From: Acanthamoeba sp. SK_2022b
Taxonomy: Eukaryota; Discosea; Longamoebia; Acanthamoebidae
Assembly (NCBI GenBank): GCA_027943245.1
Contig: JANDJZ010000007.1
Span: forward strand, 248,001 to 312,000
DNA length: 64,000 bases
Direction: 5' to 3'
Shown: positions 29,631 through 41,600 of the stretch, in pieces
How positions within the stretch are numbered: position 1 is the first letter of the stretch
Layout: each line of letters opens with the position of its first letter
Program-made: the position numbers and the translations under genes
Notes under the pieces: model-generated
What the model was told of the DNA's origin: nothing
Databases searched by the model: none
Seen by the model: only the letters and a program-made list of their open reading frames with translations

Positions 29631-32600
29631 TCAGGGTCGTTGGTGCTCCTTGGGCTCGATCTGGCGGCTGATCTCGGAAAGCTGCTCTGGGTCGCTCACC
29701 ACCTCGCTCGACGAAAGCATGCCCGCCAGCGAATCGCCCACGGCTTGGTCCACCTGTCGTCGTCGTCGTCGTCGTCGAAAAGCCGTTAGCAAGAAGATCC
29801 GAGGCACCCAAGGAGAGGAAGTTTAAAGGTAGCGGAGGACTGGGCACCTTGAAGGTGTAGGGCTCGTCGCGGAAGTAGAGCACTTGGGAGATGACCTCGT
29901 AGATGGCACGTCGCTTGGCAAAGTTGATGAGCTCGCGCGTGCCGCTCATGATCGTGTCGGGGTTGCCCTCTTCTAGGTATACCAGATCGCCCAGGAACGT
30001 GCCTCTGCAACAAACCTTCATCAGTCCCTTTCGTCGCCACTCCACGGTTTTTACGGGAGGAGCTTACATGTAGGGACAGCCGGGGCGCTTGGCGCTGCGA
30101 AGGGCCGTGCGATAGTTCTTGAACGCTTGCGTGGGCGAGAACAGCTCGGTCAACCGATCCACCACCTAGTGTGGGATGAATCCATCCGACCACCTCTTAA
30201 GCTCACCTCGCGCGATGGTGGGCGTGGCGTGGCGTGTACCTTGCGCTGAGACGAGGACACCTTCTCCCACGTGCGCTTTAGGCGGGAGACGGCAGCCGAG
30301 TGGAACGCAGCCACGAATGCCATGACACCGCAGAAGTTGTTGTACTTGAGTAGCAACTGATTCGTTCCTCCCAAAGTAAGTCTGGCTGCACCTGAGCACC
30401 ACACCTCGCGACGAGTGGCGTACCTCGGCGATCTGGATCATCTTGGAGACGAGCTTGGCCCTTTCGGCAAGAGCGGGCTCACACAATATCGTGTGCACCA
30501 CCTGTGCGACCAACCAGCACGTGTATGGTTGATTTATTTATTTAGTTATTATTTCATAAAATGAAAATGAGAAAATGAGAAAATTGAAGGTTGGCGACGT
30601 ACCCAGTGGCTCACCGCGTTGAAGTGGTCGATGGAGTTAAGCAGGTTGGCGCAGATGTTCTTCATGGGCGGCTTGTTCCACGCCTGGTTCAGGAACTCAT
30701 GGGCCTGACACAACCACAAAGAATGGGAATTGGGGGCAACAACCGCCGGCGTCAGCCTATCTGGTCCCCCGTCGTTTTCCACCACAGCCCCCAGTGCCCA
30801 CAATCGCTGCCGCGTCGTACCCGAATGCGTCGAAAGTATTCGAATTGAATGAGCGTCAGATGTTGAGCTACGGTCTCCACCGACATGTCCGCGAACTGCC
30901 GCTTCTCCTGACCCGAAGACTGCCACAAACGCGCGCGCGCACACGGTTAGGACTAGCTAGGCGTAGGAGTGGGAAATGAAGCGTGAAGGGGGAGAGTACC
31001 GCAATGAAGAGCGACTTGCGGGCGGCTTCGTTGCCCATCTGGAATCGGAGCACCTCGCGCAGGCCCTTGGTCTCCTTGACCAGCGCGTAGTCACTCGTGA
31101 GCTGGCCCTCCACGAACGCCATCATCGCCGATTTCATCTTCACGGAAAAGTCGGCATAGCCGACGGCGATCCACTGCTTGAGCACGACGCACACCCGCTG
31201 CTGCATGGCCAGCATCTCGTCGTTCTTGCCCTTCTTCTTCGCGGCCGACGCCTCCGTGCCCGCCGACGCCGTCCCTCCCCGGGGCCGATTCGACACAGCT
31301 TCCCTGCATGCCATTCGGGGTTCACGACGTGAGTGGTGAAACCATTGTGTCGACACTCTTGTGGGCGATGAGCGATGACGACGGGGGCTTACCGAGGCGA
31401 GACGAGGGCGAGCGCCTGAGCGCTGGTGGCGGGCGGGAACTTGGAGGCGATGCCGCCCGAGAAGGAGGTCCGCTTGCCCGTCGTGGGTGACATGGGCGAC
31501 GTGGTGGGCGACGACGGCGACACCTCCACCGTCCCCGTGGCGAAGCTGCAGCACGCACAGGCGGAGAGGAACGTGAGGAATGGAATGCATTCCAAAGATG
31601 TCGGGAGGAGGACTGGCTCACCAGTGCTTGAGCGTCTCGAAAAAGCTCTCGGGCTTGGTGAACGAGCGATAGGTGAGGAGAAAGGTCTTGAAGAAGATGA
31701 GATCGCAGTCGGGCGAGAAGAGGTGCTTGAGCAGCGCCTCGAGCGTCGCTGCCTTGATCATCTGCGCGTCTCGGGTCACCTTCGGGTAATCGGACATGGC
31801 CGACCCTGGAACGAACCAGCGCTCGGAGTTAAATGGGTGCAAGCCAAAAAGAATGAAAGCGACAAGGTGGGGGGCATACGCGAAGAGACATCGTTGATCT
31901 CGTTCTGCGCAGAGTTACGCTGGAGGAGGCCCTCCTGTGATGTGCGCCCATCAGTACTGAAGCCACCCAAGGGGAGGCGGAGACCATACCCGTTCGACGA
32001 GCATGACTTGGTTGATTGCGTCCTGCGTGGCGCGCATCCATTCGGTCCGCGCCGCCTCCGTCTCGGCGCCGATTGTGTATTGCCTGGGACAGACACATCG
32101 TCAGGAGAGAGAGAGAGAGAGAGAGGATGGCGCCATGGTCGCCGGCAGGCCATGCATGGGGGGGTCGATCACCTGTTGGACGTGACCACGCTCCACGCGT
32201 AGAGGCCCTCCGCATCCGCGTCGATGACCGACGCGCCCTATTGGCCGATCGATTGAATGGATGAACGGAACGGGGTGAGCGTGAGCGCTTTGAAACCGGC
32301 AAGGGCACAGCATTCCGTGCAATGCGTGTGAGAACGTGTCTCGGGCGCGTACACGCAGCTGTATGCGCCGCTTGTCCTTGATGGGGCCGGCGGGAGGGTT
32401 GTAGGCGATGAACCCCGCGTGGTGGAGTCGAAACTGGTACTCCTTCCACCGCTTCAGCTTCCTACCTGCCTCGCATTCCAATCATCAGCAACGCCACGTT
32501 GGCTCGGGCTGCGAGAAGGAGAGGGGGGAGGGAGTGCGTGCCCTGCATCTTCAATCGTCCCTCGAGCGTGCGCGAGTCCTGCGAGCGAGTGTCGTAAAGC

Positions 32601-35099
32601 ATTTCCTCTGTGGTTGTTTCAAGTGCGTGTTGCGTGTGCGCGTGTGAGTGAGAGTGAAAGAGGGTCAATGCACGCAGCAGAGTGGCCTGTGGGGGAAACG
32701 CACTCTCCTCGCCCTCGAGCGTGTCCCAGAGGAGGCGCATCTCCTCGGGCGTGAGGCGCTGGGACGGGTGCTTGCACGCGAGGCTGGTCACGTTGCCCGG
32801 CGGCAGAGGCAACCGCTTCGTCCCGACGCGGCCGGTCCCCCGCGGCGGCGACTGGCTGACCGGTCCGTGCGATTGCTGCTGCTGCTGCTGCCGCTGCTGC
32901 TGCACGGCCAGGGTCGTCCTCACCTGATTGGTGACGAGCGGCTGCGGCGGCGATCGCTGAGGCAGGCCCACGGCGGGCTGCGCTGTCGTCGGGCGCAGGG
33001 TCGCCGTGGGCTTGTGGGCCGCAGCATTAGTTGTCGACACAGGCACGACGACGGTCGGGGCGGCGCGACCGGAGATGGCCGAGGCGGCCGGGGACGGGCT
33101 GCGCACGGAGCGACCAGCGGGCACGGGCGACGAAGGGTTGCGCATGGTGGCCGAGTGTCCCACGACGCCCGGGCCGCGGTAGGACGTCGACGCCGTGGGC
33201 CGTTGGTTTTGTGTCGACATTGCCGCGGGCGACAAGATGGGCGACGGCGCACGTGAGGAGGTTGACGACGACGACGACGATGTGGAGGTGGAGGAGGAGG
33301 AGGAGGAGTGGGCGGTGGGTCGTATGTGGAGTGCGGGCAGAGAGCGGGAGAAGAGCGGGTCGGACTGGGACAGGGTCGGGCTGCGTTCGGAGGTGGGAAG
33401 GGAGGGGCCGGTGGGCGCGTCGCTGGCCTCGTCCTGCTCGTCCCCGGTCGGCTCGCGGAAGGGGTTGAACTCGAAGAAGCGCGTCTGCACCTCGAAGATG
33501 GCCATCATCCACGACTTGCGCTCGGCCAGCGTATTGAACGCGAAGCGATAGCTCTGCGTGCACGCATTGTTAAACAAGAGGGGGGGGGCCTAAGTAAAAG
33601 CGAACAAAGAGCGAATGCGACGAGGTTGACACGTGGAGGGGGGAGGGGGAGCATTGATCGAACGCAACACCTTGTGGAGGGAGGTGCCGGTGGTGAGGGC
33701 GATGCCAAACTTGCCCGCGAGGTCTTGGCCCGAAGCGGCCGCAAGCACCGAGTGATGGACGGGGATGTACTTCTTGCATCGCTTGTCCTGCACACATGTA
33801 AGATATCATACAACAACAACACACAACAACAACAACCAACAACAACACACAACACACAACTGCAGTGAGTCATGGCTAGTCGAGCAAGTAAAGGCAGGCA
33901 GTCGCGCTGCGTACGCCCTGGAGCTTGGTCAGGCACAGGAAGCCGTTCTTGAGGTACACCCTGTACTCGGTCGCCTCGAGCGTCAGCCGACGGAGCTGCG
34001 ACAACGGAGGCCGCAGCGCAAGAGCGGGAGCAGAGGAGGAGGGGGTACCAGAGGTCTTTCCACTTGCCCGACTTCTTGAGAAAATGGATAGGGCCCTCCT
34101 TCTGATAGGAGTCGAGAAAGTTGGTCGCTTTCTGTTTCGAGCACAGTCGTCAGTCTCTCTCTCTCTCACACATCACCCACAGAGGGGAGTAGGGGAGGTG
34201 AGGCGGAGAAGGGGCGGGACCTCATAGGAGGGATCCAAGAAGGACCAGAGGGCCGAAGATGTCGACGAGGAAATCGACTTGTTTCGCGCAAAGTGGACGA
34301 ACGCTAGCAGCACCTGCTCATACGTCCGTCGCCTGTCGCGTATTGCTTAGCCCACAAATATCGTGTGTGTGTGTGTGTGTGTGTTGTGTGGGCGCGTGTG
34401 TGCAGTGTCGTGGTGGCGAGAACGGACCTGGTCTCGACGAAGAAGGGGTCGAGCACTTCAAAGGCCTGCATGTAGGTGCTGGTCCCTCTCCCGCACTTGC
34501 GGAGGCTCCGCCTACCATCCTCCCTCAGAAACTGCAGTGCACACACGCGCGCGGCCGTCGCCACGACGTTGTGCGCATCAGCGCCCGACCATTCGGTTTC
34601 ATTACAACAACAACAACAGACTCTCTGTCTGGGGCATGTGTGGCGACGTACGAGGGCCTGCAGATCCTCGAACTGGCGCTCACTCTTCAACACGCTCCAC
34701 GTGTACTTTTCGTTCTCCACCGCAACTTCAAAGTACTGCGCGCGCACGAACGAAGCTGAGCAACCAGCAGCGGCCAAATAAAGAACGAGCAGCGAAGGAG
34801 GAAAGGCGAAAAAAAGAACGAAGAACTAAGAGCGAAGAGCGAAGGAGAAAAACGAAGAGAGGGAGAGAGGAGGAGGAGGGTACGAGGGTCCACTGGTCGG
34901 GACTGGTCTGACGGCGGTGGGTAGCGGAAATGGCGACCCGCCACTCACCACCGCCGTTTTCGCTCGCGCTGCGGCGCCGTCCCACGGCAGCAGAAGGCGA
35001 GGCGGTCACCACGGTGGTTGGCGATAGGGTGGGCGAGCTGTGCGAAGGTCCATTTCGTGTGTCTGACCCCACCGAGAAGGTTCGTTTGATCGAGTCCAT
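29631..35099 (-). CDS. RasGEF protein with PX-like and two PH-like domains
   Basis: A long multi-exon exchange factor for Ras/Rap GTPases. It starts MDSIKRTFSVGSDTRNG at 35099 with a Ser-rich leader. A PX-like segment (YFEVAVENEKYTWSVLKSER, FEDLQALVRR) follows, then a first PH domain spread over exons (EGPIHFLKKSGKWKDLW, EYRVYLKNGFLCLTKLQG, DKRCKKYIPVHHSVL, FAFNTLAERKSWMMAIFEVQ). After a Ser/Pro/Gln-rich linker comes a second PH (KLKRWKEYQFRLHHAGFIAY ... WMRATQDAINQVM). The RasGEF N-domain reads TLEALLKHLFSPDCDLIFFK and FLLTYRSFTKPESFF. The catalytic CDC25 domain reads FLNQAWNKPPMKNICANLLN, DHFNAVSHWV, YNNFCGVMAFVAAFHSAAVS, LKRTWEKV, GTFLGDLVYLEEGNPDT and ends RQIEPKEHQRP with TGA at 29631-29633. 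It shares a 275-bp divergent promoter with the HSDL2-like gene. Confidence 0.88.
34364..34386. repeat. (GT)n microsatellite in a RasGEF intron
   Basis: About 20 bp of GT, reading as (CA)n in the minus-strand RasGEF transcript. It lies in an intron of the N-terminal half. Confidence 0.85.
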
Positions 35100-35374
35100 C
35101 CTTCTAACCTTTAAGTTAGGCAGAATAAAAGGGAAAGAAAAAAGGAGTCGCCAAGGGTCGCGCAACCGCGTGAACTGAGTTGGCTTCAGCTGAAGGCCAG
35201 GCAGCTGGCAAGGTCCAGAAGATGTAGGCAACAACAGTGTGTTGCAGTTGCGCCACCATAAAATTGACTTTAATTAGCAAAAAGGATATCTGTGAAACTC
35301 GAAACATTTTCTTTCTTATTTCTTTTAGCAGACAAAAAGATACCCTCACACTAGAATAAACAAGCGCGCACGTC
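35100..35374. promoter_or_regulatory. Divergent promoter region, RasGEF (-) / HSDL2-like (+)
   Basis: 275 bp between two opposed start codons. The right half is AT-rich (35265-35345), with TTTCTTTCTTATTTCTTTTAG near 35310, which ends like a 3' splice site and may mark a 5' UTR intron of the dehydrogenase gene. No clear TATA element was found. Confidence 0.45.
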
Positions 35375-36071
35375 ATGAGCAACAAGATCGATTTGGGCCT
35401 CAAGGGCAAGACAATCTTCATTACTGGCGCGAGCCGAGGAATCGGTCTGGCCATCGCTCTCAGGTGCTGAACAAACAAAAAAACTATATCGCGATCGATT
35501 ACTTAACTGGCAGCTGTGTGCAGGGCGGCCAAGGAAGGCGCCAACATCATCGTGGCCTCCAAGACGGACGAGCCGCACCCCGCCCTGCCTGGCACCATCT
35601 ACTCTGCGGCCAAGGAAATCGAAGCCGCTGGCGGCAAGGTAACCCAACTTTTCCCACAGTCAAACTGTTTTGAGGCCACTACTCACGGCCTACTGAGTGC
35701 AGGCGCTGGCCGTGAAGTGCGATATTCGCAATGAGGAGGACGTCAAGAAGGCGGTGGAGCAGGGCGCCAAGCACTTTGGAGGAATCGACATCTGCATCAA
35801 CAACGCCTCCGCCATCTTTCCCAAGGGTTCGTTTCACTCAACACAGCAGCTCGCGTAGTGTGTGTTTGTGTGTTCACGCGTAGACTTTGGGGGGGGGGGG
35901 CAAGCAGGCACCCTCGACGTGCCGGTGAAGAGGTACGACCTCATGCAGGGCGTCAACACGCGCGGCACCTTCATCACCTCGCAGGCCTGCCTGCCCTACC
36001 TTATCGAGAGCGCCAAGAAGGGTACCGCCCTCACTACAGTACATACGCGCGTGACGGCTCGCTCGTACACA

Positions 36072-36103
<32 letters not shown>

Positions 36104-36660
36104 GGAGAGAGGGAGAAGCCTAACGCGTCTACCGATAATCGTGCGTCTCGCAATCAGGTCGCAACCCGCATATTCTCACGCTGTCGCCGCCGCTCAACAT
36201 CGACGCCAAGTGGTTCAAGAGCCACACGGCCTACACCATCTCCAAGTTTGGCATGTCCATGTGCGTGCTCGGCATGTCTGCCGAGTTCAAGGTACTTGAC
36301 TAAATTGAATTGAATTATTTACTCTTTGATTTATGATTTTATTGTTTATCATTTTATGTATTAGTGACTAAAATCGAGCCAATTTACCATCGTTCAGGAC
36401 AGGGGCGTGGCTGTCAACGCTCTCTGGCCCAAGACTGGCATTGGTAGAGCGACGTCGCCCTCATCGCAGCTACACGCTGTAGTTGTGGCTGATCGCTTGA
36501 CGTGGTGCATGGCGTGGTGAACAGCTACTGCGGCCATCCGCAACGTGCTTGGCGGAGATGACCTGATGCGCCAGTGCAGGACGCCGGACATCATGGGCGA
36601 CGCCGCCTACTACATTCTCACCTCGCCCGCCACCGAATGCACTGTAATACGCCCCTTAAA

Positions 36661-36707
<47 letters not shown>

Positions 36708-36984
36708 ACGCACACAACTCACACCACTCGCACGCATGGTGAACTCACCGATCGGCGTGACCAGGGCAACTTCTTCGTGGACGAGAAGGTTCTGCGCGCC
36801 GTGGGCGAGACCAACTTTGACCGCTACGCCTACGTGCCCGGCACCAAGGAGTTCTGGCCCGACTTCTTCATCGAAGAGGAGGACGGTATGCTCTCTGTCT
36901 CTCTATCCCCGCACTCTGGGGGAACTCATCAAGGTGGCTTGTGGTGTAGGTGATGGCGTTGGCTTGCGCAAGGCCAGGCTCTGA
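35375..36984 (+). CDS. HSDL2: HSDL2-like short-chain dehydrogenase, peroxisomal (C-terminal ARL)
   Basis: A short-chain dehydrogenase closely matching hydroxysteroid dehydrogenase-like 2. Exons 35375-35463 and 35524-35638 were checked for phase; about nine exons in all. Motifs: GKTIFITGASRGIGLAIAL (NAD(P) fold TGxxxGxG), ICINNASAIFPK, YDLMQGVNTRGTFITSQA, LSPPLNIDAKWFKSHTAYTI, YTISK (catalytic YxxxK), GVAVNALWPKT, LGGDDLMRQCRTPDIMGDAA and GNFFVDEKVL. The last splice (G|gtatgc ... gtgtag|GTGATGG) joins EEED to GDGVGLRKARL, giving a C-terminal ARL, a peroxisomal PTS1 signal; TGA is at 36982-36984. Animal HSDL2 carries a C-terminal SCP2 domain that is absent here. Introns include (GA)n, G12 and (CA)n tracts. 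Confidence 0.9.
35889..35900. repeat. G12 homopolymer at an HSDL2 3' splice site
   Basis: Twelve G followed by CAAGCAG, which is the acceptor for the exon starting TLDVPVKRYDLMQG. The tract occupies the place of a pyrimidine tract. Confidence 0.88.
36662..36716. repeat. (AC)n with (GCAC) variants in an HSDL2 intron
   Basis: About 35 bp of perfect AC followed by CACACG variants, in the intron between ILTSPATECT and GNFFVDEKVL. Confidence 0.93.
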
Positions 36985-37355
36985 TGTGAGCCACAATTCT
37001 CCCCTCCTCCTCTTGCGCTCACGAACGCAGCTGCTGCGAAGCGAAACTAAAAACAATTCGTAATTACATTCCCGGTTAAACCGTGACGTCGTTGTCCACA
37101 GTGAGCGTATGTGGGCTGGGGCTCGGGCTCGAACCGCATGCCACACCCTATATCTCTCTTTCTCTCTCTCTCAAGGAGTTCTCCGTGCGCGCACGCGTGG
37201 CGCACATCAGCGCCCGAGGCCTGTTATATACCCGAGGCAGTCAATCGGGTGTGCTGGGGAACTTTGCTGCTCGGCAAATGCGCTTTTAAGATGGGTGCAC
37301 CAATCAGGGGCCAGGTAAACAGGTCTGTAAGCTGACACGCGTGAGCTTTGGCAAC
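36985..37355. other. Intergenic region upstream of the Kazal gene
   Basis: HSDL2 3' end followed by about 370 bp without supported coding sequence. It contains a CT-rich run (TCTCTCTTTCTCTCTCTCTC near 37152-37172) and GC-rich stretches. Short open frames here have no family content or splice support. Confidence 0.5.
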
Positions 37356-37363
37356 TATAAAAG
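37356..37363 (+). promoter_or_regulatory. TATA box (TATAAAAG) of the Kazal gene
   Basis: TATAAAAG lies 103 bp before the Kazal start codon (37466), in an otherwise GC-rich setting. A start site about 25-30 bp downstream would give a leader of roughly 75 nt. It is the clearest TATA element seen at a gene start in this window. Confidence 0.65.
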
Positions 37364-37465
37364 TTTAAGAGAGCGCTATACAATATACTCACTACCTGCG
37401 ATCACTTTACACCACCACCACAACAACACCCCTGCTCCTTCTGTTGCCACCCATCAAGTTTGTAG

Positions 37466-38482
37466 ATGAGGACCTCTGTGTTGCTTGGCCTCTTCGTGAT
37501 CATAGCAGGCGTCATCACGCTGGTGGCTGCCGACGCCGAACAGGCGTTCGCTCCCCGCATCTGCAAAGTGAACGACCGTTGGTCCTGCGGCGGAGGCCAG
37601 TTCTGTGCCACCTCCAAGGGCAAGTGCGGCGATGTACCTGCCCTACCCACCAACAAGCACGCCGTTCTCCGCCTAATAAGCATTCCACCAGGACAAGGGC
37701 ACATGCGTGGATAAGCCTGCGGTGTGCACCAAGATCTACCAGCCCGTGTGCGGCTGCGACGGCAACACCTACGGTAACGAATGCGAAGCCAGGAGCAAGG
37801 GCGTCTCGATCAGGGCGGAAGGCGTCTGCCCTCCTCGCGAGCCCTGGTAGGCATCCCACCTTCAAGTCGCCCTTCCTCAGCGCTGACCAGCGTGCGGCGG
37901 GGAGACAGCCCCGAGCTGAGGCAGCTGTGTGCGAGGATGAAGGCCACCGCTGAGGCCTTTGATGACGAGCTCTACGCCAACCAGGGCGCAGGAGCTCCCC
38001 TCCCCTACAGGCAGGTTGACTGGTATGCTGTCAAGCGCATGATCACCAAGGACTTCCAATGGGAGGACTACAGCGTCGTACGCAACCTCTTCCTCCTGTT
38101 GTTGTTGTGTCGCATCCTTACCGTTCCCTTCGTTCTACTGCAATATCAGTTCTCGTCGGCGGGCATCTACAAGGACATCGAGACCTACTGGAAGGCTCTT
38201 AACAAGGCCAACTCGAAGTACCCGCTTACAAACTCAGTGCTGCAGTGGGAGACGTGCGACCCCTTCTCCAAGCGCCTGGTCTCGCAGTACCAGGAGACCT
38301 TTGTACGCGATGATGGCAAGAAGGACGGGAACAAGAAGGACAAGGAGACCAGCACGTCGCTCTACGTGACCGAGTTCGACGAGGACGAGCGCGGCGGTCT
38401 CAAGATCAAGAGGGAGGCCTACTGGACGTCGGGCAACCTCATCGACCTCGTCCGTCCCAAGCGCAACAACGGCCCTTGGTGA
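37466..38482 (+). CDS. Secreted Kazal-type inhibitor with a novel C-terminal domain
   Basis: It starts [20 protein letters not shown] followed by AADAEQA, a classic signal peptide. Next is a Cys-rich stretch ([20 protein letters not shown], with a splice to [12 protein letters not shown]) and a Kazal domain ([20 protein letters not shown]), the fold of secreted serine protease inhibitors. Read without splicing the frame ends at TAG 37848-37850. A 45-nt GT-AG intron (37846-37890) removes that stop and joins in phase to [20 protein letters not shown], continuing through [40 protein letters not shown], an Asp/Lys-rich patch and [14 protein letters not shown], stop at 38482. I recognise no family in that extension. 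It could instead be a separate gene starting at 37938, but only 87 bp would then separate the two. TATA box upstream, AATAAA downstream. Confidence 0.72.
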
Positions 38483-38551
38483 TGGGCACACACGCCGCCA
38501 GCCCTTCATGTCCAGGCTTGCCTTTCACCGCGTGATGTCTGTTGATGCTTT

Positions 38552-38557
38552 AATAAA
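38552..38557 (+). terminator. AATAAA polyadenylation signal of the Kazal gene
   Basis: AATAAA 70 bp after the Kazal-gene stop, before a G12 run and the convergent Rap1GAP end. Confidence 0.6.
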
Positions 38558-38613
38558 CAAGCCCGAGGCAAGTGTAAGGGAGGTCTGTTGCTTTGTTTGG
38601 GGGGGGGGGGCAA

Positions 38614-41600
38614 TCAGCTCCCGCTCACGGGTGGCGGGAAGTCACTGAGTAGGCCTTCGAGCAGCATGGTCTTGGTTCGTTTGATCTTGGCGGCGAACGA
38701 CGGCGCGTAGTAGGCCGCTCGTTCGGCGTTGATGACTGCACGTGCGCACACGACAGCATGTTGCACGCGACGGGATGCGTGGGTGAGGAAACAGCAGGGA
38801 GTCGCTTTTGGTGGGCGTATGGGAAGAGAGTACGCTTGGTGAGGAGGAACTCGCGGAGTGCGGGCCCGTGCGCAAAGACGTGTTCGTTGGGGTCGGGCAG
38901 GTAGGGCGTGAACTTCTTCACTCCTTCCTTGTAAGTGGCGCCCACTCTGTTCATCACCGCCACACGCATCGGTCAACCAGAAGAGCAACCAAGAGGCACG
39001 TAGGAACTCCCTCGCCCGCCCCCTCTCACACACAGACTGAGGGTACCTGTAGGCCACCGCACCGCCGGGCAGCTTGACTGGCTGAACTATGATGAACACA
39101 TCTGCCGGAGGAGATCGGAAAAGAGAGAAGCTCTCTCAGTAACATAAAACGAAAACGAAATGAAAACGAAACAGTTTAGCTCCGAACTGGGGGGAGTCGT
39201 TCTTACGGTTGAATTCGGATTTGATGGAGTTGGCCAGGTAGGGCGTGTTGCCGTCGGAGAAGATGAGCACCACGATGTCGTTTCCGAGGTGTCGCTTGCG
39301 CTCGAGCTGCTGTCGGTTCTTGTCGTCGTAGGGCAGGTATGTCGACACGTGGAACATCACCTCGTAGTCCTCCCACGTCGTGTACACGCTGTGCGTGCCC
39401 GTCGCGTTGACTTCGCGACGAGATGAGGCGAGGCGAGCGTAGTGAGTGCGCGTGAGTGTACAGGCAAAACCAAAGCGGGGGAGGCCTCGTACTGCGAACG
39501 TCCAGGCCGGCCCGATATTGAGTCCACCCCTCGAGTACGACCTTGTCACCGATCATGGAGAGGAAGTGCTCGAACGCTTCGCTTCCGTGTTCTGCTCCAT
39601 CACACAACAATCGAGTGCCATTAGCCACAGCCGTCGGCCGATCGCCGTGAATTCAAAGCGATCAGAGAGAATGCCGACGTTACCGTTGGAGAACATGTCG
39701 GTCTCCTTGTACTGCCCTTCTTTGGCGTAGAGGATGCCGAATTTGTAATTGGACACCACCTGCTTCAGCTCCATCTCGAGCAACTCTTCGGCCACTCTCT
39801 CCTATGTGATACGTTGTTGCGTTTGGGCGCATTTGCGCGGGGAGGGGGTCAATGACGCGTCCGTCGGGTCAGATATGGTCGCACGGCCAGGGGGAGGGGC
39901 CTCGTACCTGCGGGTCGAGCCGATAGAAGTCGACCTCGCCCAGGAACTCGGGGCTCGTGCTCTGCAGCGCTCTGGCCGGGAGAACGGGTGAGCCCAGTGA
40001 TGGTTTCAATTGTTGTAGACACACGTACTTGAGAAGGCGCTTGCCCGGTGGTCTGCTGGTGCCCAGGAGCCGTTGGCTCCAAGCCACGAGCGCCTGTTTC
40101 TCGGCCTGCGTTGCAGCACACGATGTGTGATCAGACCAGGATAGGGCAAATGTCAAGCCAGCGTGACACGATCACGTCGGACGGCGACGCGGCACGTACG
40201 TATCTGGACCACACGAGCACGCGGAACCGCTGTGCTTTGGTCTTGGAGGAGTTGTTGCTGTCGGCGCTCTGCACTGCGTCGCCGTCCGCGACGTTGACCG
40301 GCGTCTTGAGGATGGACACCACCAGCGGCCCTTCCGTCTTGTGCACTCCGCCAAAGTTGACGTGATCTGCTCGCGCCGTTTAACGATCAGAAGAAGGACA
40401 GCCGCTTCGCGGAGTCAACAAACAGGCCAAGGATCGAGGGCGTGCGTTTGGAATAAAAGTATCGGTTGTAGCTACAGGCGTCGTAGATGGTCTCTTCCAA
40501 TCGCAGCTGTCGCGTGTCGATTGGACACAGCTTCCAGTGGGACCCGTTGGTGGGGCGAGCGCCTCGCGCAGACGACGCGGCGGTGTCGGTCTCAACCACG
40601 TAGCCCGGACAGGCTATTACGATCGGCGGATTGCTCCTGTCGTAGGTGGCCAGGAGGGCCTCCGGCGATAGCGCAGTGGCATTTGGAACTGCTTCCTCCG
40701 CAGCGCTCGCAGCGAAGAACCTAATCGCACACGCACACACGAAGCGTTTTAACAAAGCAGAGCAAAGCAGAAAGGTTGGCGGGAGGACTGGCGTACGTGG
40801 TGGGCTGAGTCTTGCGCCAGCCGGCCTTTGCATCGGGAGCCTGAGCAGGCGGGCGACGGTAGAGCTCGGAGTTGACCGCACGGTCTATGAGCTCATCACT
40901 AAGAGTCTTCTTGGGCGCGTGGATAATCGTCGTTCCGCCAAACTTGGCCGCCGTCGACAAGATTCGTGAGCCCTTCTCCGCCACCTGCGTTTCCATTTTG
41001 CGCAGCGTCTGCGACCTGCAATCGGTTCGCGCAGAGGCATGTCAGCAGCATGGCCTCGTGTCGTGTGTCGTGTGGTATGGAGCGAGAGTGTGTGCGAGAC
41101 CTTCGCCGGAAGGTGTCGCCCGTCCAAGTGCCTGTGGCAGAAGGGAAGAGAGACACAATGGCCGCCTCGCCGTTCTTCAGCGACTCAACGATTGTGGGAT
41201 GAGATTTGACAAACACTGCAAACTCGATCGTCAGGCGTTGGTCCTGCACCGCCGGAGAGGGAGAACGACGTCAGTGGCAGCAGGCGTGCAGAACAAGAGA
41301 TTGAAAGTGCACGGCGTACGTCGGCGATGCCCAGCTGAAAGTCATCGGGAGAGAGGTCACCAAACCCATCACCATACTTGAACACATGCCTCTGTTCTCG
41401 CACGAACATGCCACGCACGCACGCAAGCACACAACAGAAATGAGACAATAGGCCATAGTTGGGCCAGCACAGCTCCTCCAGCGGGCAACCATGAAGCTCA
41501 CCTTGACTTGGTCGACCGAGAATGTTTGCGGGATAAGGAACGCCTGTCTCTCCACGAGACCAGCACCGCCACCGGGCACCTGGACCTGTGCATGAGGCCG

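Noticed and set aside
37083..37335. Short plus-strand frames upstream of the Kazal gene
   Set aside because: They overlap a CT-rich tract and the promoter region, with no splice continuation or family match.
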